The notes beneath the pieces were generated by a model. The model made no database searches, was not told the origin of the DNA, and saw only the letters and a list, made by a program, of their open reading frames with translations. DNA of 64,000 bases, taken from assembly GCA_030765405.1 (NCBI GenBank), contig JAVCCP010000028.1, positions 1 to 64,000 on the forward strand. The letters run 5' to 3'. Source of the stretch: Candidatus Ancaeobacter aquaticus. GTDB taxonomy: Bacteria; Auribacterota; Ancaeobacteria; Ancaeobacterales; Ancaeobacteraceae. This document shows, piece after piece, positions 48,205-58,651 of the stretch; positions within the stretch are counted from its first letter, which is position 1; the number at the start of each line of letters is the position of its first letter. The position numbers were made by a program, and so were the translations under genes.

Positions 48205-48945
48205 ATGAAAGCAGTTATACTTGCAGCGGGTTTCGCTACACGGCTAAAACCATTAACCGATAATACCGCAAAACCGCTACTACCGATCGCTGAAAAGAAG
48301 ATGATAGAGTATATTACGGACAGAATGCAGGATATTGCCGCGATTGATGCAATATATGTTATTACCAACGAAAAATTCCATAATGATTTTGTTGAGTGGA
48401 AAAGTGAATATTCTTCACAAAAGGATATTCGCATAATAAATGACGGCACAACCGATGATAGTAATAAAAAGGGTGCCGTGGGAGATATTAACTTTCTCTT
48501 GCAGGAAGAAAAACTTGATGATGACCTTTTAATTATAGGTGGGGATAACCTGTTTGATCTTGATCTCGGAGATTTTCTTTCGTTTGCCTGTCCCCGAGGA
48601 ATCACTATTTCTGTGTACGATGTAGGAAGCATTGAGGCTGCACGAAAGTTTGGCATTGTCACAATAAATAATGAAAATATAATTGATAATTTTGAGGAAA
48701 AACCATATAATCCCGGTTCTACTTTAGCGGCAATGTGTTTGTATTTTATTCCAAAAGATAAATTGCAGTCTATTTTTACATATATTAAAGAGGGAAATAG
48801 CCCAGATCAGCCGGGGAAATATATCGCATGGTTGACGAAAAGTGAGTCAGTGTATGCGTACACCTATAGCGGGATATGGTTTGATATAGGATCTTTTGAG
48901 AGCTATCAGGAAGCGAATGCATATTGGCAAAAACGTAACAGTTAA
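48205..48945 (+). CDS. sugar-1-phosphate nucleotidyltransferase
   Basis: The 246-residue protein begins with the nucleotide-binding signature MKAVILAAGFATRLKPLTDNTAKPLLPIAEKKMIEYI, as in glucose-1-phosphate thymidylyltransferase-like enzymes. Further motifs are LLIIGGDNLFDLDLGDF and FEEKPYNPGSTLAAMCLYF. It lacks a C-terminal left-handed helix domain. It starts two bases after the ptsI stop. The sugar and nucleotide are not determined; it likely activates a surface-glycan sugar. Confidence 0.9.
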   Translation: MKAVILAAGFATRLKPLTDNTAKPLLPIAEKKMIEYITDRMQDIAAIDAIYVITNEKFHNDFVEWKSEYSSQKDIRIINDGTTDDSNKKGAVGDINFLLQEEKLDDDLLIIGGDNLFDLDLGDFLSFACPRGITISVYDVGSIEAARKFGIVTINNENIIDNFEEKPYNPGSTLAAMCLYFIPKDKLQSIFTYIKEGNSPDQPGKYIAWLTKSESVYAYTYSGIWFDIGSFESYQEANAYWQKRNS

Positions 48946-48983
48946 AAGACAAACAGATAAAAAATCTATAAGAGGAGGATTAA

Positions 48984-50159
48984 ATGAGTAAACGAAAAAT
49001 GTTCACATCAGAATGTGTTTCAATGGGGCATCCTGATAAAATGTGCGATCAAATATCTGATGCAATATTAGATGCGATTCTTGCTAAAGATCCATATGCA
49101 CGTGTTGCATGTGAAACGCTTATTTGCACAGGATTAATAGTTATTGCAGGAGAAATTACAACAAATGCTATTGTGGACTATAGTGATGTCGCAAGACAAA
49201 CAGTAAAAGAAATTGGATACGACAGTTGTGAAAAAGGTTTTGATTATGAAACGTGCGGGGTCATGGTGAGTTTGAATAAGCAATCTCCTGATATATCGCA
49301 AGGTGTGACAGAAGGCAGCGGATTGCATGCAGAACAAGGTGCAGGAGATCAGGGAATGATGTTCGGGTATGCGTGTAATGAAACTCCGGAACTTATGCCG
49401 TTTCCTCTAATGATGAGCCGACATCTGCTTGAAAGGCTTGTGGAATTAAGAGAAAGTAAAACGTTGCCGTATCTTTGCCCAGATGCAAAGACTCAGGTAA
49501 CCGTTGAGTATGAAGATGGGAAACCGGTGCATGTAAACACCGTTGTTGTTTCTACTCAGCATGCTGAGAATGTAAGTCATGAGACGTTACAAAAAGATAT
49601 TCTTGAACTGGTTATTAAAGAAATTATTCCTTCCGAATATCTTGACGATAACACAATATATCATATTAATCCTACCGGTCGATTTGTTGTTGGCGGGCCT
49701 AAAGGAGATACAGGGGTAACGGGAAGAAAAATTATTGTTGATACCTATGGGGGTATGGGGCGTCACGGTGGCGGAGCATTTTCAGGTAAGGATCCATCGA
49801 AAGTTGACAGAAGCGCGTCATATGCCGGCCGATATGTAGCAAAAAATATTGTTGCCGCGGGACTCGCAGACAGATGTGAGGTACAGCTTTCATATGCAAT
49901 TGGCGTAGCAAAACCAACATCAATTGAGGTTGATACGTTTGGTACAGCAAAAATTACTGAAAGTGAAATTGTTGAACTCATAGAAAAGAATTTTGACTTA
50001 ACGCCTAAGGGAATTATTGATGGGTTGGATTTAAGAAGACCAATTTATACGGATACCGCTCGTTCTGGTCATTTTGGTAAAAAAGATGACAGTAAATATA
50101 AATGGGAAAAAACAGATAAAGCTGACATCCTTAAAAAGGCATTAGCAGTAAAATGTTAG
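48984..50159 (+). CDS. metK: S-adenosylmethionine synthetase
   Basis: The enzyme makes SAM from methionine and ATP. The 391-residue length and motifs [87 protein letters not shown] and [18 protein letters not shown] are standard. AGAGGAGG precedes the ATG. ahcY follows, forming a methyl-cycle pair. No SAM riboswitch fits in the short upstream gap. Confidence 0.98.
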   Translation: MSKRKMFTSECVSMGHPDKMCDQISDAILDAILAKDPYARVACETLICTGLIVIAGEITTNAIVDYSDVARQTVKEIGYDSCEKGFDYETCGVMVSLNKQSPDISQGVTEGSGLHAEQGAGDQGMMFGYACNETPELMPFPLMMSRHLLERLVELRESKTLPYLCPDAKTQVTVEYEDGKPVHVNTVVVSTQHAENVSHETLQKDILELVIKEIIPSEYLDDNTIYHINPTGRFVVGGPKGDTGVTGRKIIVDTYGGMGRHGGGAFSGKDPSKVDRSASYAGRYVAKNIVAAGLADRCEVQLSYAIGVAKPTSIEVDTFGTAKITESEIVELIEKNFDLTPKGIIDGLDLRRPIYTDTARSGHFGKKDDSKYKWEKTDKADILKKALAVKC

Positions 50160-51482
<1,323 letters not shown>

Positions 51483-51486
51483 TTTA

Positions 51487-51521
51487 TAGCGCATAGCGTG
51501 TAGCGTTTAGCGGATAGAAAA
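51487..51521. repeat. heptanucleotide array, TAGCGTW family
   Basis: Five in-phase units follow the ahcY stop: TAGCGCA, TAGCGTG, TAGCGTT, TAGCGGA, TAGAAAA. No opposing arm follows here; a strong terminator hairpin begins at the next base instead. Confidence 0.8.
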
Positions 51522-51564
51522 CAAAAAGAAACCGGAAAGAATTTATCTTTCCGGTTTCTTTTTG
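51522..51564. terminator. bidirectional terminator between ahcY and the ArnT-like gene
   Basis: A perfect 19-bp stem runs from 51522-51540 (starts CAAAAAGAAACCGG) to 51546-51564 with a 5-base loop. A-rich and T-rich flanks make it active in both directions. The minus-strand CDS stop (51543-51545) lies in the loop and its last seven codons lie in the stem. Confidence 0.85.
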
Positions 51565-53141
51565 TTTGTAACAAGCAGTGTATCTCCGTATTGATCGATT
51601 AGAGAAAGTGTTTTCCGTGTTTCTTTTGGCAGATCCTTAAAGTGATCAATGTCTATCAATAGGTAGCAATTCTTACGGGTGTTGAGGTGCTCTATCAGCT
51701 TGTTAGCCTCGTGCATTAAGACGATAGGGTGTTTCGTATAGAAAACGGTGCTGTATCGTTTAGGGCCATAACTGATAACGGTATCTTTCTCGTCTAATTT
51801 CTGTGCCAATTTCATGGCAAGAGGTTTTGCGCTTCTTCGCTTCTCGATAATGGGAAGAACAAGATGTTGCAGTGACAGTACAATGATGCACGTAATAGCA
51901 CATACTGAGAGAAACAATACCCGCGGTTTCTTTATGATATACAATAGGGTCGCCGCTAATGATAAAATAATAGCTGAACAATTATAAAAAATCAGCTGTA
52001 TATGATAATTAGGATATTTTTGTAAGAGTGATGGTAATAAAAATAAAGAGACAACAGTGCTTATGACTAACAATGCGGCAGGGATACCGAGTGCAATATG
52101 CTGCCTTTTTTGTTTGTTGCCAAATATGTCCCACCAAAAATATGCCATGATGATAGCAAGGATCGGGTATAACGGGAGGACATAGGTAGCGACTTTAGCT
52201 GAGCATAAGGAAAAGAAAACAAATACAGTCGATACCCATACAATAAGAAACTTTTTATGTGCAGTATGTTCTTTTTTTATGTATGTCATTAATGCAAATG
52301 GAAGATAGAGTGCCCAGGGAGCAAAGCCGGTTGCAATAACGAGAAAAAAGAAATACCAGGGTTCCTTATGCACATGTATTCCTCCTCCCATATAACGTCC
52401 GATAGTTTCCCGGTAGAGAAGATCTAGAGAATTGTCAAAACCAAAGCGAGCATATGCGGCATAATACCAGGGAATATTGATAAGAACAAATACAAGTAGA
52501 AATTTCCAAGAGAGTAATTTTTTTAGCTCAGACGTGTTTTTAATCAATATAAGGTAGAGAGTGGGGGGTGCGATAAAGAGAATTATCCCCACAGGACCTT
52601 TTAGGAGAAATGCACATGATGCTGCAAAGTAAGCAATATAGTAAAAGAACATTTTTCGTGTTGTTGATGAATATCCCAGCCAAAAAGTTCCAAGTGCTAA
52701 AGTAACAAAGAATGCAAAGCTCATATCTATGATGGCCAGTCGTGAAAGAATAAGGTATTGGGGGGCTGAAGCAAGAATCAATCCTGCAAGAAAACCAACA
52801 GTGCGGTTATATATGTGTCGGGCAAAAAAGTAGACAAAAAGAATGCCGAGTAGAGCACACAGCGCTGAAGGAAAACGAGCCCCGAACTCATTAATTCCCA
52901 TGCTTTTATATGATAACACGATAAACCAGTAAAATAAAATGGGCTTGTTGAGGCGTACGGTATCGTTAAGATGAGGGACAATGTAGTCGTTTCTTTCGAT
53001 CATTTCGCGTGCGGATTCAGCGTACCGTGATTCATCCATGTCTATCAGGTTGCTTGATCCGAGCTTATAAAAAAACAGAAAACCGGTTATTGCAACGAGA
53101 AGAACGAGAAAAAGAATATCTTTTTTATTGAGTTTCGTCAT
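51543..53141 (-). CDS. ArnT-like GT39 glycosyltransferase
   Basis: The start at 53141 gives a 532-residue protein; a longer frame to 53177 would overlap the LAB_N gene further. The GT-C hallmark LIDMDESRYAESAREMIERNDYIVPHLNDTVRLNKPILFYWFIVLSYKSMG is characteristic of ArnT/PMT_2 proteins that transfer sugars from polyprenyl phosphate to lipid A or glycans. It has about 12 membrane helices and a small C-terminal periplasmic domain. It is coupled to the GT2 and LAB_N genes upstream, a set seen in lipid modification loci. The C-terminus NKKKPER is encoded by the terminator stem. Confidence 0.92.
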   Translation of the reverse strand: MTKLNKKDILFLVLLVAITGFLFFYKLGSSNLIDMDESRYAESAREMIERNDYIVPHLNDTVRLNKPILFYWFIVLSYKSMGINEFGARFPSALCALLGILFVYFFARHIYNRTVGFLAGLILASAPQYLILSRLAIIDMSFAFFVTLALGTFWLGYSSTTRKMFFYYIAYFAASCAFLLKGPVGIILFIAPPTLYLILIKNTSELKKLLSWKFLLVFVLINIPWYYAAYARFGFDNSLDLLYRETIGRYMGGGIHVHKEPWYFFFLVIATGFAPWALYLPFALMTYIKKEHTAHKKFLIVWVSTVFVFFSLCSAKVATYVLPLYPILAIIMAYFWWDIFGNKQKRQHIALGIPAALLVISTVVSLFLLPSLLQKYPNYHIQLIFYNCSAIILSLAATLLYIIKKPRVLFLSVCAITCIIVLSLQHLVLPIIEKRRSAKPLAMKLAQKLDEKDTVISYGPKRYSTVFYTKHPIVLMHEANKLIEHLNTRKNCYLLIDIDHFKDLPKETRKTLSLIDQYGDTLLVTNKKKPER

Positions 53142-53409
53142 CGTTAGCAGATCTTTTGTGTTGGTGTATAAGAACAAGGTTTCTTGTGTAGACTATAAGT
53201 CCCATGCCTTGCCCGATAATGAATACCGGATCTTTTCTATGTATAGCATAAACAAGAAGCAATGTGCCGCCAATAAGGCTGAGATACCAGAAATAAATCG
53301 GTATAACGCTTTGCTTTTTTTTCTCGGAATAGATCCATTGGGTAAAGAAACGCATAAAAAAGCAAAATTGTGCAAAAAATCCAAGTATAATCCAATAGTT
53401 TATTGTCAT
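53125..53409 (-). CDS. lipid-A-disaccharide synthase N-terminal-domain (LAB_N) protein
   Basis: The 94-residue protein has three membrane helices (IILGFFAQFCFFMRFFTQWIYSEKKKQSVIPIYFWYLSLIGGTLLLVYAIHRKDPVFIIGQ) matching the stand-alone LAB_N family. Such proteins commonly sit beside GT2 and ArnT-like genes and are thought to work with lipid-linked sugars. It overlaps the start of the ArnT-like gene by about 17 bases. Confidence 0.9.
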   Translation of the reverse strand: MTINYWIILGFFAQFCFFMRFFTQWIYSEKKKQSVIPIYFWYLSLIGGTLLLVYAIHRKDPVFIIGQGMGLIVYTRNLVLIHQHKRSANDDETQ

Positions 53410-53496
53410 AGTTCTCCATTTTGTGTGAGTGCAAAAATGACTTCCGCGAAATGTTATGGGTGCCTTTATAGGCTTGCCGGAGGCATTTATGTCAGG

Positions 53497-54204
53497 TTAT
53501 TGTATCTCTTTTGCAGTATAATGCAACGAATACTTTTTCATCCATGTTACAGCCAAAAGATCAATGAAAGGTTTTATCGCTCTTTTTCTTGTATTGTATT
53601 TTGACTGGCCGCGCGTACGGGGCCGGTGATTGACCGGAATCTCTACAACTTTTTTCCCCTCAATTTTTACTAGAGTGGGAAGAAAGCGGTGCATGCCATG
53701 ATAAAGCGTTATGTTTTCAAGCGCTTCCTTGCGAAAGAGCTTAAGCGAGCATCCCGTATCGTGGACATTTTCACAGCTGATTTTGTTTCGGACATAGTTA
53801 GCGATACGTGATGATATTCTTTTCGACAGAGGATCTTTTCTTTGAGTGCGCCACCCTATTACCGCGTCATTATCTTCTAAGGCATTGAGCATACGCGGGA
53901 TGTCCTGTGGATCATTTTGATTGTCTCCATCAATAGTGATAATGAGTGATCCGTGCGCATTTTTAATGCCGCAATCAAATGCGGCACTTTGCCCGCAATT
54001 TTCTTTCAGGGTTATGATGCGTGCTTTAGGGTCTTTTTTTTTCAGTTCACAGATGATTTTTTGTGAGTTGTCAGTCGAGCCGTCATCAATAAAAATAAGT
54101 TCATAATCAGAATGCATTGCAGTGAGTACGTGTGTGAGGTCATGATACAAAACCGGAATGCTTTCTTCTTCATTATATATAGGGATAACAACAGAGATAT
54201 CCAT
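53497..54204 (-). CDS. GT2 family glycosyltransferase (DPM1/ArnC-like)
   Basis: The 235-residue cytosolic enzyme has the GT-A fold signature DISVVIPIYNEEESIPVLYHDL, LIFIDDGSTDNSQKII, IITIDGDNQNDPQDIPRML and the DTGCSLKLFRKEAL segment. It lacks the C-terminal membrane helices of ArnC, as in DPM1-type synthases. It likely makes the polyprenyl-phosphate sugar used by the ArnT-like enzyme. Its start is one base from the LptG-like stop. Confidence 0.92.
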   Translation of the reverse strand: MDISVVIPIYNEEESIPVLYHDLTHVLTAMHSDYELIFIDDGSTDNSQKIICELKKKDPKARIITLKENCGQSAAFDCGIKNAHGSLIITIDGDNQNDPQDIPRMLNALEDNDAVIGWRTQRKDPLSKRISSRIANYVRNKISCENVHDTGCSLKLFRKEALENITLYHGMHRFLPTLVKIEGKKVVEIPVNHRPRTRGQSKYNTRKRAIKPFIDLLAVTWMKKYSLHYTAKEIQ

Positions 54205-54205
54205 A

Positions 54206-55279
54206 TTAATTTAATTTCCTCATAAACACTAATCCTAAAGAAAGAAAAAACAGGTTCGGGAGCCATGCGCCAAGCCATGTTGGTAGAAGATCTTGTTTTC
54301 CTAGGGCGAGGCTTACGATCGAGAGCCCATAATATGAGACAAATATTACCATGCATGTACCCACGCCGATTAAAAGGCCGCCCTTGACTGTTCTTAACCC
54401 GAATGCAAGGCCAATTACCATGACTATCAGACTAACAAACGGTACGGCCAGTTTATGATAGAAATCTACCTCTTCTTCTATGTATATTTTTGAATCTTTC
54501 GGGACGACTTGCAAGTGGTTGTATAATTCGAGTATATTCATAAACATCGTTTCCTTGAGACTGTTTTTCAGGTCTTCGGGCATCTCAGAAAATTCAAAGG
54601 AAATATCTTCGGGTTTCTCTTTTTCTCGGGGACCATCCAGAAGCGGTCTGTAGTGCTCAACACGTGGGCCAATAAATTGCCATCCATTATCATAAAAAAG
54701 TTCTTTTACTGTAATTTTTGTTGTTACGGTACCGTTATCGTCAAATAACCTGATCTCAAAATCTGTCATTTTATCAGTGTTAAGATCGATAGTTCCTACC
54801 CATGATCGTTTCGTCTTTACGTTGTAAAATGCAACAATTTTAGGGGCATCCTCTTCGGATGTCTTTTTGAACTTCTCAGTTTCAATACGATATATTTTGT
54901 ACATTGATTGAGGTACAAACATTTCACCAATAACAAATGAAGTAAGAGATATAAACAGTGCACATATGATAAAGGGAGTTATGAGCCTCAGGTTGCTGAT
55001 GCCGCATGCACGCATTCCTGTTATTTCGTTTGAGCGCTGAAGGTTTCCCAGTTCATACAATATAGCCATTAATGTAGCTATAGGCATGGTGTTGACTACC
55101 ATAATAGGAAATAAATGTCCATAATAAGCAAAAAGGGTAGAAAAACTTATTTCTTTTTGGATAAATGTTTCGAGGTTTATAGAAAGATCATAAATAACGC
55201 TTAATATAAAGAATGTTACTAAGCAGTATATAAAAGGTAATAAGAAATTTTTAATAAGGTATTTATCAATTATTTTCAT
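54206..55279 (-). CDS. lptG: LptF/LptG family permease (LptG-like)
   Basis: The 357-residue protein has the YjgP/YjgQ plan: N-terminal helices (IDKYLIKNFLLPFIYCLVTFFILSVIYDL, GHLFPIMVVNTMPIATLMAILYELGNLQRSNEITGMRACGIS), a periplasmic jellyroll (residues about 140-230), and three C-terminal helices. It should work with LptB to extract LPS. It is the second of two such permeases in tandem, so the LptG assignment is by order and is tentative within the pair. Confidence 0.9.
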   Translation of the reverse strand: MKIIDKYLIKNFLLPFIYCLVTFFILSVIYDLSINLETFIQKEISFSTLFAYYGHLFPIMVVNTMPIATLMAILYELGNLQRSNEITGMRACGISNLRLITPFIICALFISLTSFVIGEMFVPQSMYKIYRIETEKFKKTSEEDAPKIVAFYNVKTKRSWVGTIDLNTDKMTDFEIRLFDDNGTVTTKITVKELFYDNGWQFIGPRVEHYRPLLDGPREKEKPEDISFEFSEMPEDLKNSLKETMFMNILELYNHLQVVPKDSKIYIEEEVDFYHKLAVPFVSLIVMVIGLAFGLRTVKGGLLIGVGTCMVIFVSYYGLSIVSLALGKQDLLPTWLGAWLPNLFFLSLGLVFMRKLN

Positions 55280-55354
55280 AAATATGTTCCGATATTAATA
55301 TGCGTAAAAAAATTCATTATAGTGAGTTTATGAGGACAATGAAAGCATTATTTC

Positions 55355-55443
55355 TAGCGTATAGCGCATAGCGTTTAGAATTTAGCGCTTAGTTTTTGCT
55401 TTATTTTTTTACTATACGCTACGTGCTAAACGCTATATGCTAG
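55355..55443. repeat. heptanucleotide hairpin array, TAGCGTW family
   Basis: Six units (TAGCGTA, TAGCGCA, TAGCGTT, TAGAATT, TAGCGCT, TAGTTTT; 55355-55396) face an opposing arm (TATACGC, TACGTGC, TAAACGC, TATATGC, TAG; 55413-55443) across 16 bases. It lies between the two permease genes, and the arm ends four bases from the lptF stop. Confidence 0.85.
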
Positions 55444-55447
55444 GAGA

Positions 55448-56572
55448 CTATGTCCGTGACACTCTGTATATGAGATAGATGCCGACAATAGACAGAATAA
55501 TATTCGGTGATTGCATGATAACGGCTGGATAAAACTGAGGGAGTTCTTCTAACGCATTTGCAAGAAGAGTGAACCCATAGTGAACTAATACAAGTAAAAG
55601 TGCGATAGCCACACCAATAGACTTTTCTTTACGATGAGATTTTATTCCCAGCGGTATTCCTATTAAGGTAAAGGCAAGACATGCAAGTGCAAAGGATAAC
55701 CGCTCTTGTATTCTTGTTTCAAGAAATGATATTCTTTTACGTATGATTTTTTTTTCATCTGGTGTTGCCTTCTTGAGTTTTTCTTTAAACAGCATTTTCT
55801 CTCCGACGAGCTCTTTAGTGGTTTTATCTTTCGTTGATTTTTTAAGCCGGGATATGTCTGTCATCTCAGAATTGCCAAGGGAAACGATATATGCGGAGAA
55901 ATTTCCATGGATAGTGTGTCCGGATGACGAGTCCGGTTCTTCAAGAGCGCCATTATAGAGTTTCAGCGTAAGTTCGTGGGTTTCCAGATCTGTTACGAGT
56001 TCACCGCTGTTTGCTTTAATAAAATTAATGGTGTTATTTGGTTTGATTTCGTGGATAACTATGTCGGTGAACTTATTTCTCTCTTTTTCTCCGATATAAA
56101 TGAGGTATGGAGGAAACTCATCGATAAATGTACCTGATTTTATTAAATTAGCGGGGTTTTTTACCCCAATCTGTGCTTTGAGCTTTTTGAGGTTAAAGTG
56201 ACAGTATGGCTGCGCATAATTATTAAGGTATATACAGGCGATACTCAAGAGTATTGCGATTGATATGACAGGAAAAACGATTCTTGCCATTCTGATGCCG
56301 CTTGAACGCATTGCGGTAAGTTCGTTATCAACGGATAGTTTACCAAAGGTAATGAGAACAGATGTCAAAAGTGCCATGGCAATCGAATGTGTGAGAATTG
56401 AGGGAATAATATATAGCATGAACTTAAAAATGACGATGAGGCCGACACCACGAACAATAAATTCGACTAAACGGAGAATATTGCCGAGAAAAAGCACTAA
56501 AGTAAAAACAATGAGCGCAAAGAAAAATGAAGTAAGTATTTCTTTTGTGACATAATTATGAAGTATTCTCAT
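55448..56572 (-). CDS. lptF: LptF/LptG family permease (LptF-like)
   Basis: The 374-residue protein has the same layout as its neighbour: MRILHNYVTKEILTSFFFALIVFTLVLFLGNI, LTSVLITFGKLSVDNELTAMRSSGIRMARIV, a periplasmic domain of about 130 residues, and C-terminal helices with LTLIGIPLGIKSHRKEKSIG. It is the other half of the LPS-extracting permease. It differs from its partner in a longer charged loop (LKKSTKDKTTKELVGEKMLFKEKLKKATPDEKK) likely in the periplasm. Confidence 0.92.
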   Translation of the reverse strand: MRILHNYVTKEILTSFFFALIVFTLVLFLGNILRLVEFIVRGVGLIVIFKFMLYIIPSILTHSIAMALLTSVLITFGKLSVDNELTAMRSSGIRMARIVFPVISIAILLSIACIYLNNYAQPYCHFNLKKLKAQIGVKNPANLIKSGTFIDEFPPYLIYIGEKERNKFTDIVIHEIKPNNTINFIKANSGELVTDLETHELTLKLYNGALEEPDSSSGHTIHGNFSAYIVSLGNSEMTDISRLKKSTKDKTTKELVGEKMLFKEKLKKATPDEKKIIRKRISFLETRIQERLSFALACLAFTLIGIPLGIKSHRKEKSIGVAIALLLVLVHYGFTLLANALEELPQFYPAVIMQSPNIILSIVGIYLIYRVSRT

Positions 56573-56678
56573 TGATATATAATACCTATGTCAGTTTTAA
56601 AATCTACCATTTTTGTATTCGAGTATTGTTGTCAGGCTTCTATTATATACGATAAATGAGATTAATCCATTGTTTATT

Positions 56679-56740
56679 CAGCGTTTAGCGTTTAGCGGGT
56701 AGCGTATAGTTAAAAGAAAATCAAAAACTATCAGCTAATC
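56679..56740. repeat. heptanucleotide array, TAGCGTW family
   Basis: Units CAGCGTT, TAGCGTT, TAGCGGG, TAGCGTA, TAGTTAA occupy 56679-56713, and a short opposing piece (ACTATCAGCTAAT) lies near 56728-56740. It sits in the divergent gap between lptF and the CPBP gene, just upstream of a possible promoter. Confidence 0.8.
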
Positions 56741-56752
56741 TTTAAAAGTATA

Positions 56753-56779
56753 TTGACATAAAGTATCTAAAAGGATAAT
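56753..56779 (+). promoter_or_regulatory. possible promoter for the CPBP gene
   Basis: TTGACA (56753-56758) is followed by GATAAT (56774-56779) at 15-base spacing, 9 bases before the ATG. If used, the transcript would be nearly leaderless. Confidence 0.4.
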
Positions 56780-56787
56780 TTAAAAAA

Positions 56788-57729
56788 ATGAGACCATCTT
56801 TATTAATAGTATTTATACTTGGCGCAGTCCTTTTTATAAGTGCTATCATCACTCCGTTTATCCATGCAGGTATTGAACTTATCTTAGATCTGTTTCCCTC
56901 ATTATATTCGCTCTCAGAATTTGATTACGATAGAGTGATGAGCCGTATTATGCTTGTTATTGCGGTGATACTCTTTGTTGTGTATAGAAAACGGCTATTT
57001 TCTCCGGATATATGGAGCCGTTGGTTTCCAAAAAATGTTCACGGGAAGCGGGATTTCTTTGTGGGAGTAGTAATCGCTGCCCTCTCACTGATTGTTCTTA
57101 TTGCCCTTACCCTAGCTATCGGATTTCGAAAGATTGATATTTCCAGTTTTACTTATATTAAATGTATAAAGGTTTTTGTGCAGGCTATAATGAGCGCATT
57201 AGTGGTTTCATTAATTGAGGAAGTGTTTTTTAGGGGGTTTGTCCTGCAAACACTATTAAATGATATGAAGAAATTTTTTGCTGTATTAGTAACAAGTTTT
57301 TTCTACGCAATTGTCCATTTTACAAAGATTGAGGATCATCCCCATTTTGAGTTTATGGATATGCTCTCGGGATTCAAATCCCTTTTACTTATGGTTGAGC
57401 CGTTAAGTCATCCGGCACAGTTTGTTCCTGAATGTATCGGTCTCTTTTTTGTGGGCATTATATTAGCGTATTGCGCGCTTTGGACAAGAAGCCTGTACCT
57501 TTCAATCGGACTTCATGTAGGCTGGATATTTATCCTGAAAATAGATGGGTTATTTGTCACTGTCAATCAAGGATGGAATTATAAGTTTTATGGCACTGAT
57601 AAAATGGTTGATGGGTATTTAAGCTGGATTATTCTGGGTGTCGTATTTATTGTTGTCACACTAGTGTATATGCCCCGGAAGAAAAAAGAAATCCCGTTAG
57701 ATGTTTCTGATAGCACACCCGTGCACTGA
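56788..57729 (+). CDS. CPBP family intramembrane metalloprotease
   Basis: The 313-residue protein has about eight membrane helices and the CAAX-protease-like motifs: EEVFFRGF (EExxxR) near residue 145, FFYAIVHFT (FxxxxH), and the later SIGLHVGWIF histidine segment. The family includes bacterial immunity and prenyl-protease-type enzymes. The target is unknown. The ComF gene starts right after its stop (TGAATG), so they are co-translated. Confidence 0.9.
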   Translation: MRPSLLIVFILGAVLFISAIITPFIHAGIELILDLFPSLYSLSEFDYDRVMSRIMLVIAVILFVVYRKRLFSPDIWSRWFPKNVHGKRDFFVGVVIAALSLIVLIALTLAIGFRKIDISSFTYIKCIKVFVQAIMSALVVSLIEEVFFRGFVLQTLLNDMKKFFAVLVTSFFYAIVHFTKIEDHPHFEFMDMLSGFKSLLLMVEPLSHPAQFVPECIGLFFVGIILAYCALWTRSLYLSIGLHVGWIFILKIDGLFVTVNQGWNYKFYGTDKMVDGYLSWIILGVVFIVVTLVYMPRKKKEIPLDVSDSTPVH

Positions 57730-58509
57730 ATGAAAAACATTTTTGATAATAAACGCATTGTAAATGCTATGAGACTTATAAAAATAGCTCAGGACTACGG
57801 TAAATCATTTCTTGATATATTCTATCCACGCCATTGTTTATTATGTTCAGATCCACTCTCTTTCGGAGAGGAATTAATCTGCCCCACCTGTTCACGTGCA
57901 GTTATCTTTACAAAAGATCCATTCTGCAAGAAATGCGCGCGTCCCCTTGTTGTTAGTGTCGGAGGGCGTGATGGATGTTATACCTGTAAAAGTGAAAAAC
58001 TACCTTTTGAACAATTGATAGCGCTCGGTATATATGAAGGAGATTTAAAGAAATGTATACACGCATTAAAGTTTGAGAAAAAAGAATATATTAGCAAGTG
58101 GTTTAGCGACGCATTGGTTTCTTTTATAGAGTCTTATTCTATAAATATTCGTAATTACGATTGTATTGTTCCCGTACCGATGCATCCATTGAGAAAAAAG
58201 GAGAGGGGTTTTAATCAGGCCGAGCTCATTGCTCGTTCACTGAGTAAGAAATTGCAGATTCCATACGCTAGAGGAGTTTTGAAAAGGGTGAAAATAGGGG
58301 AAGTGCAAAGTGGTCTCAATAAGAAAAAAAGACAGCAAAATGTAGAAGATGCATTTGTTGTCACAAGCCCGGATGTCATTAAAAATAACACTGTTTTATT
58401 GGTAGATGATATTTACACAACGGGCGCAACGGTACAGTCAGCAGCAAGATTATTAAGGGTAAACGGTGCTCGAAAAGTAAGTGTATGTGTGCTTGCACGG
58501 GGTGTGTAA
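57730..58509 (+). CDS. comF: ComF family phosphoribosyltransferase-like protein
   Basis: The 259-residue protein has an N-terminal double zinc ribbon (CLLCSDPL, CPTCSRA, CKKCARP, CYTCK) and the PRPP-binding loop VLLVDDIYTTGATVQSAARLL, with DCIVPVPMHPLRKKERGFNQAELIARSLS. ComF proteins are linked to DNA uptake and single-strand DNA handling in naturally competent bacteria; the exact biochemistry remains uncertain. Confidence 0.93.
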   Translation: MKNIFDNKRIVNAMRLIKIAQDYGKSFLDIFYPRHCLLCSDPLSFGEELICPTCSRAVIFTKDPFCKKCARPLVVSVGGRDGCYTCKSEKLPFEQLIALGIYEGDLKKCIHALKFEKKEYISKWFSDALVSFIESYSINIRNYDCIVPVPMHPLRKKERGFNQAELIARSLSKKLQIPYARGVLKRVKIGEVQSGLNKKKRQQNVEDAFVVTSPDVIKNNTVLLVDDIYTTGATVQSAARLLRVNGARKVSVCVLARGV

Positions 58510-58550
58510 TACGAGTAAAATATTTTTGTTTTGTATTTTTAAATTAGTGC

Positions 58551-58578
58551 TTGACAAAGAGTGTAACTATGGTAAACT
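58551..58578 (+). promoter_or_regulatory. sigma-70-type promoter for the barrel-protein gene
   Basis: TTGACA (58551-58556) and TAAACT (58573-58578) are 16 bases apart, about 70 bases before the next start codon. Confidence 0.6.
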
Positions 58579-58651
58579 TTCACCAATTTTAAACTAGTGG
58601 AAAAGTGTATATAACTATCTTTTTGAAATGTTGAGAAAGGAGAAAGCTTAG

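Noticed and set aside
48946-48983. SAM riboswitch upstream of metK
   Set aside because: The gap is only 38 bases, too short for any known SAM riboswitch, and no conserved core is visible.
54206-56572. The two LptF/LptG permeases as a recent duplication
   Set aside because: They share the family layout but differ in loops and sequence throughout, consistent with the ancient LptF/LptG pair.
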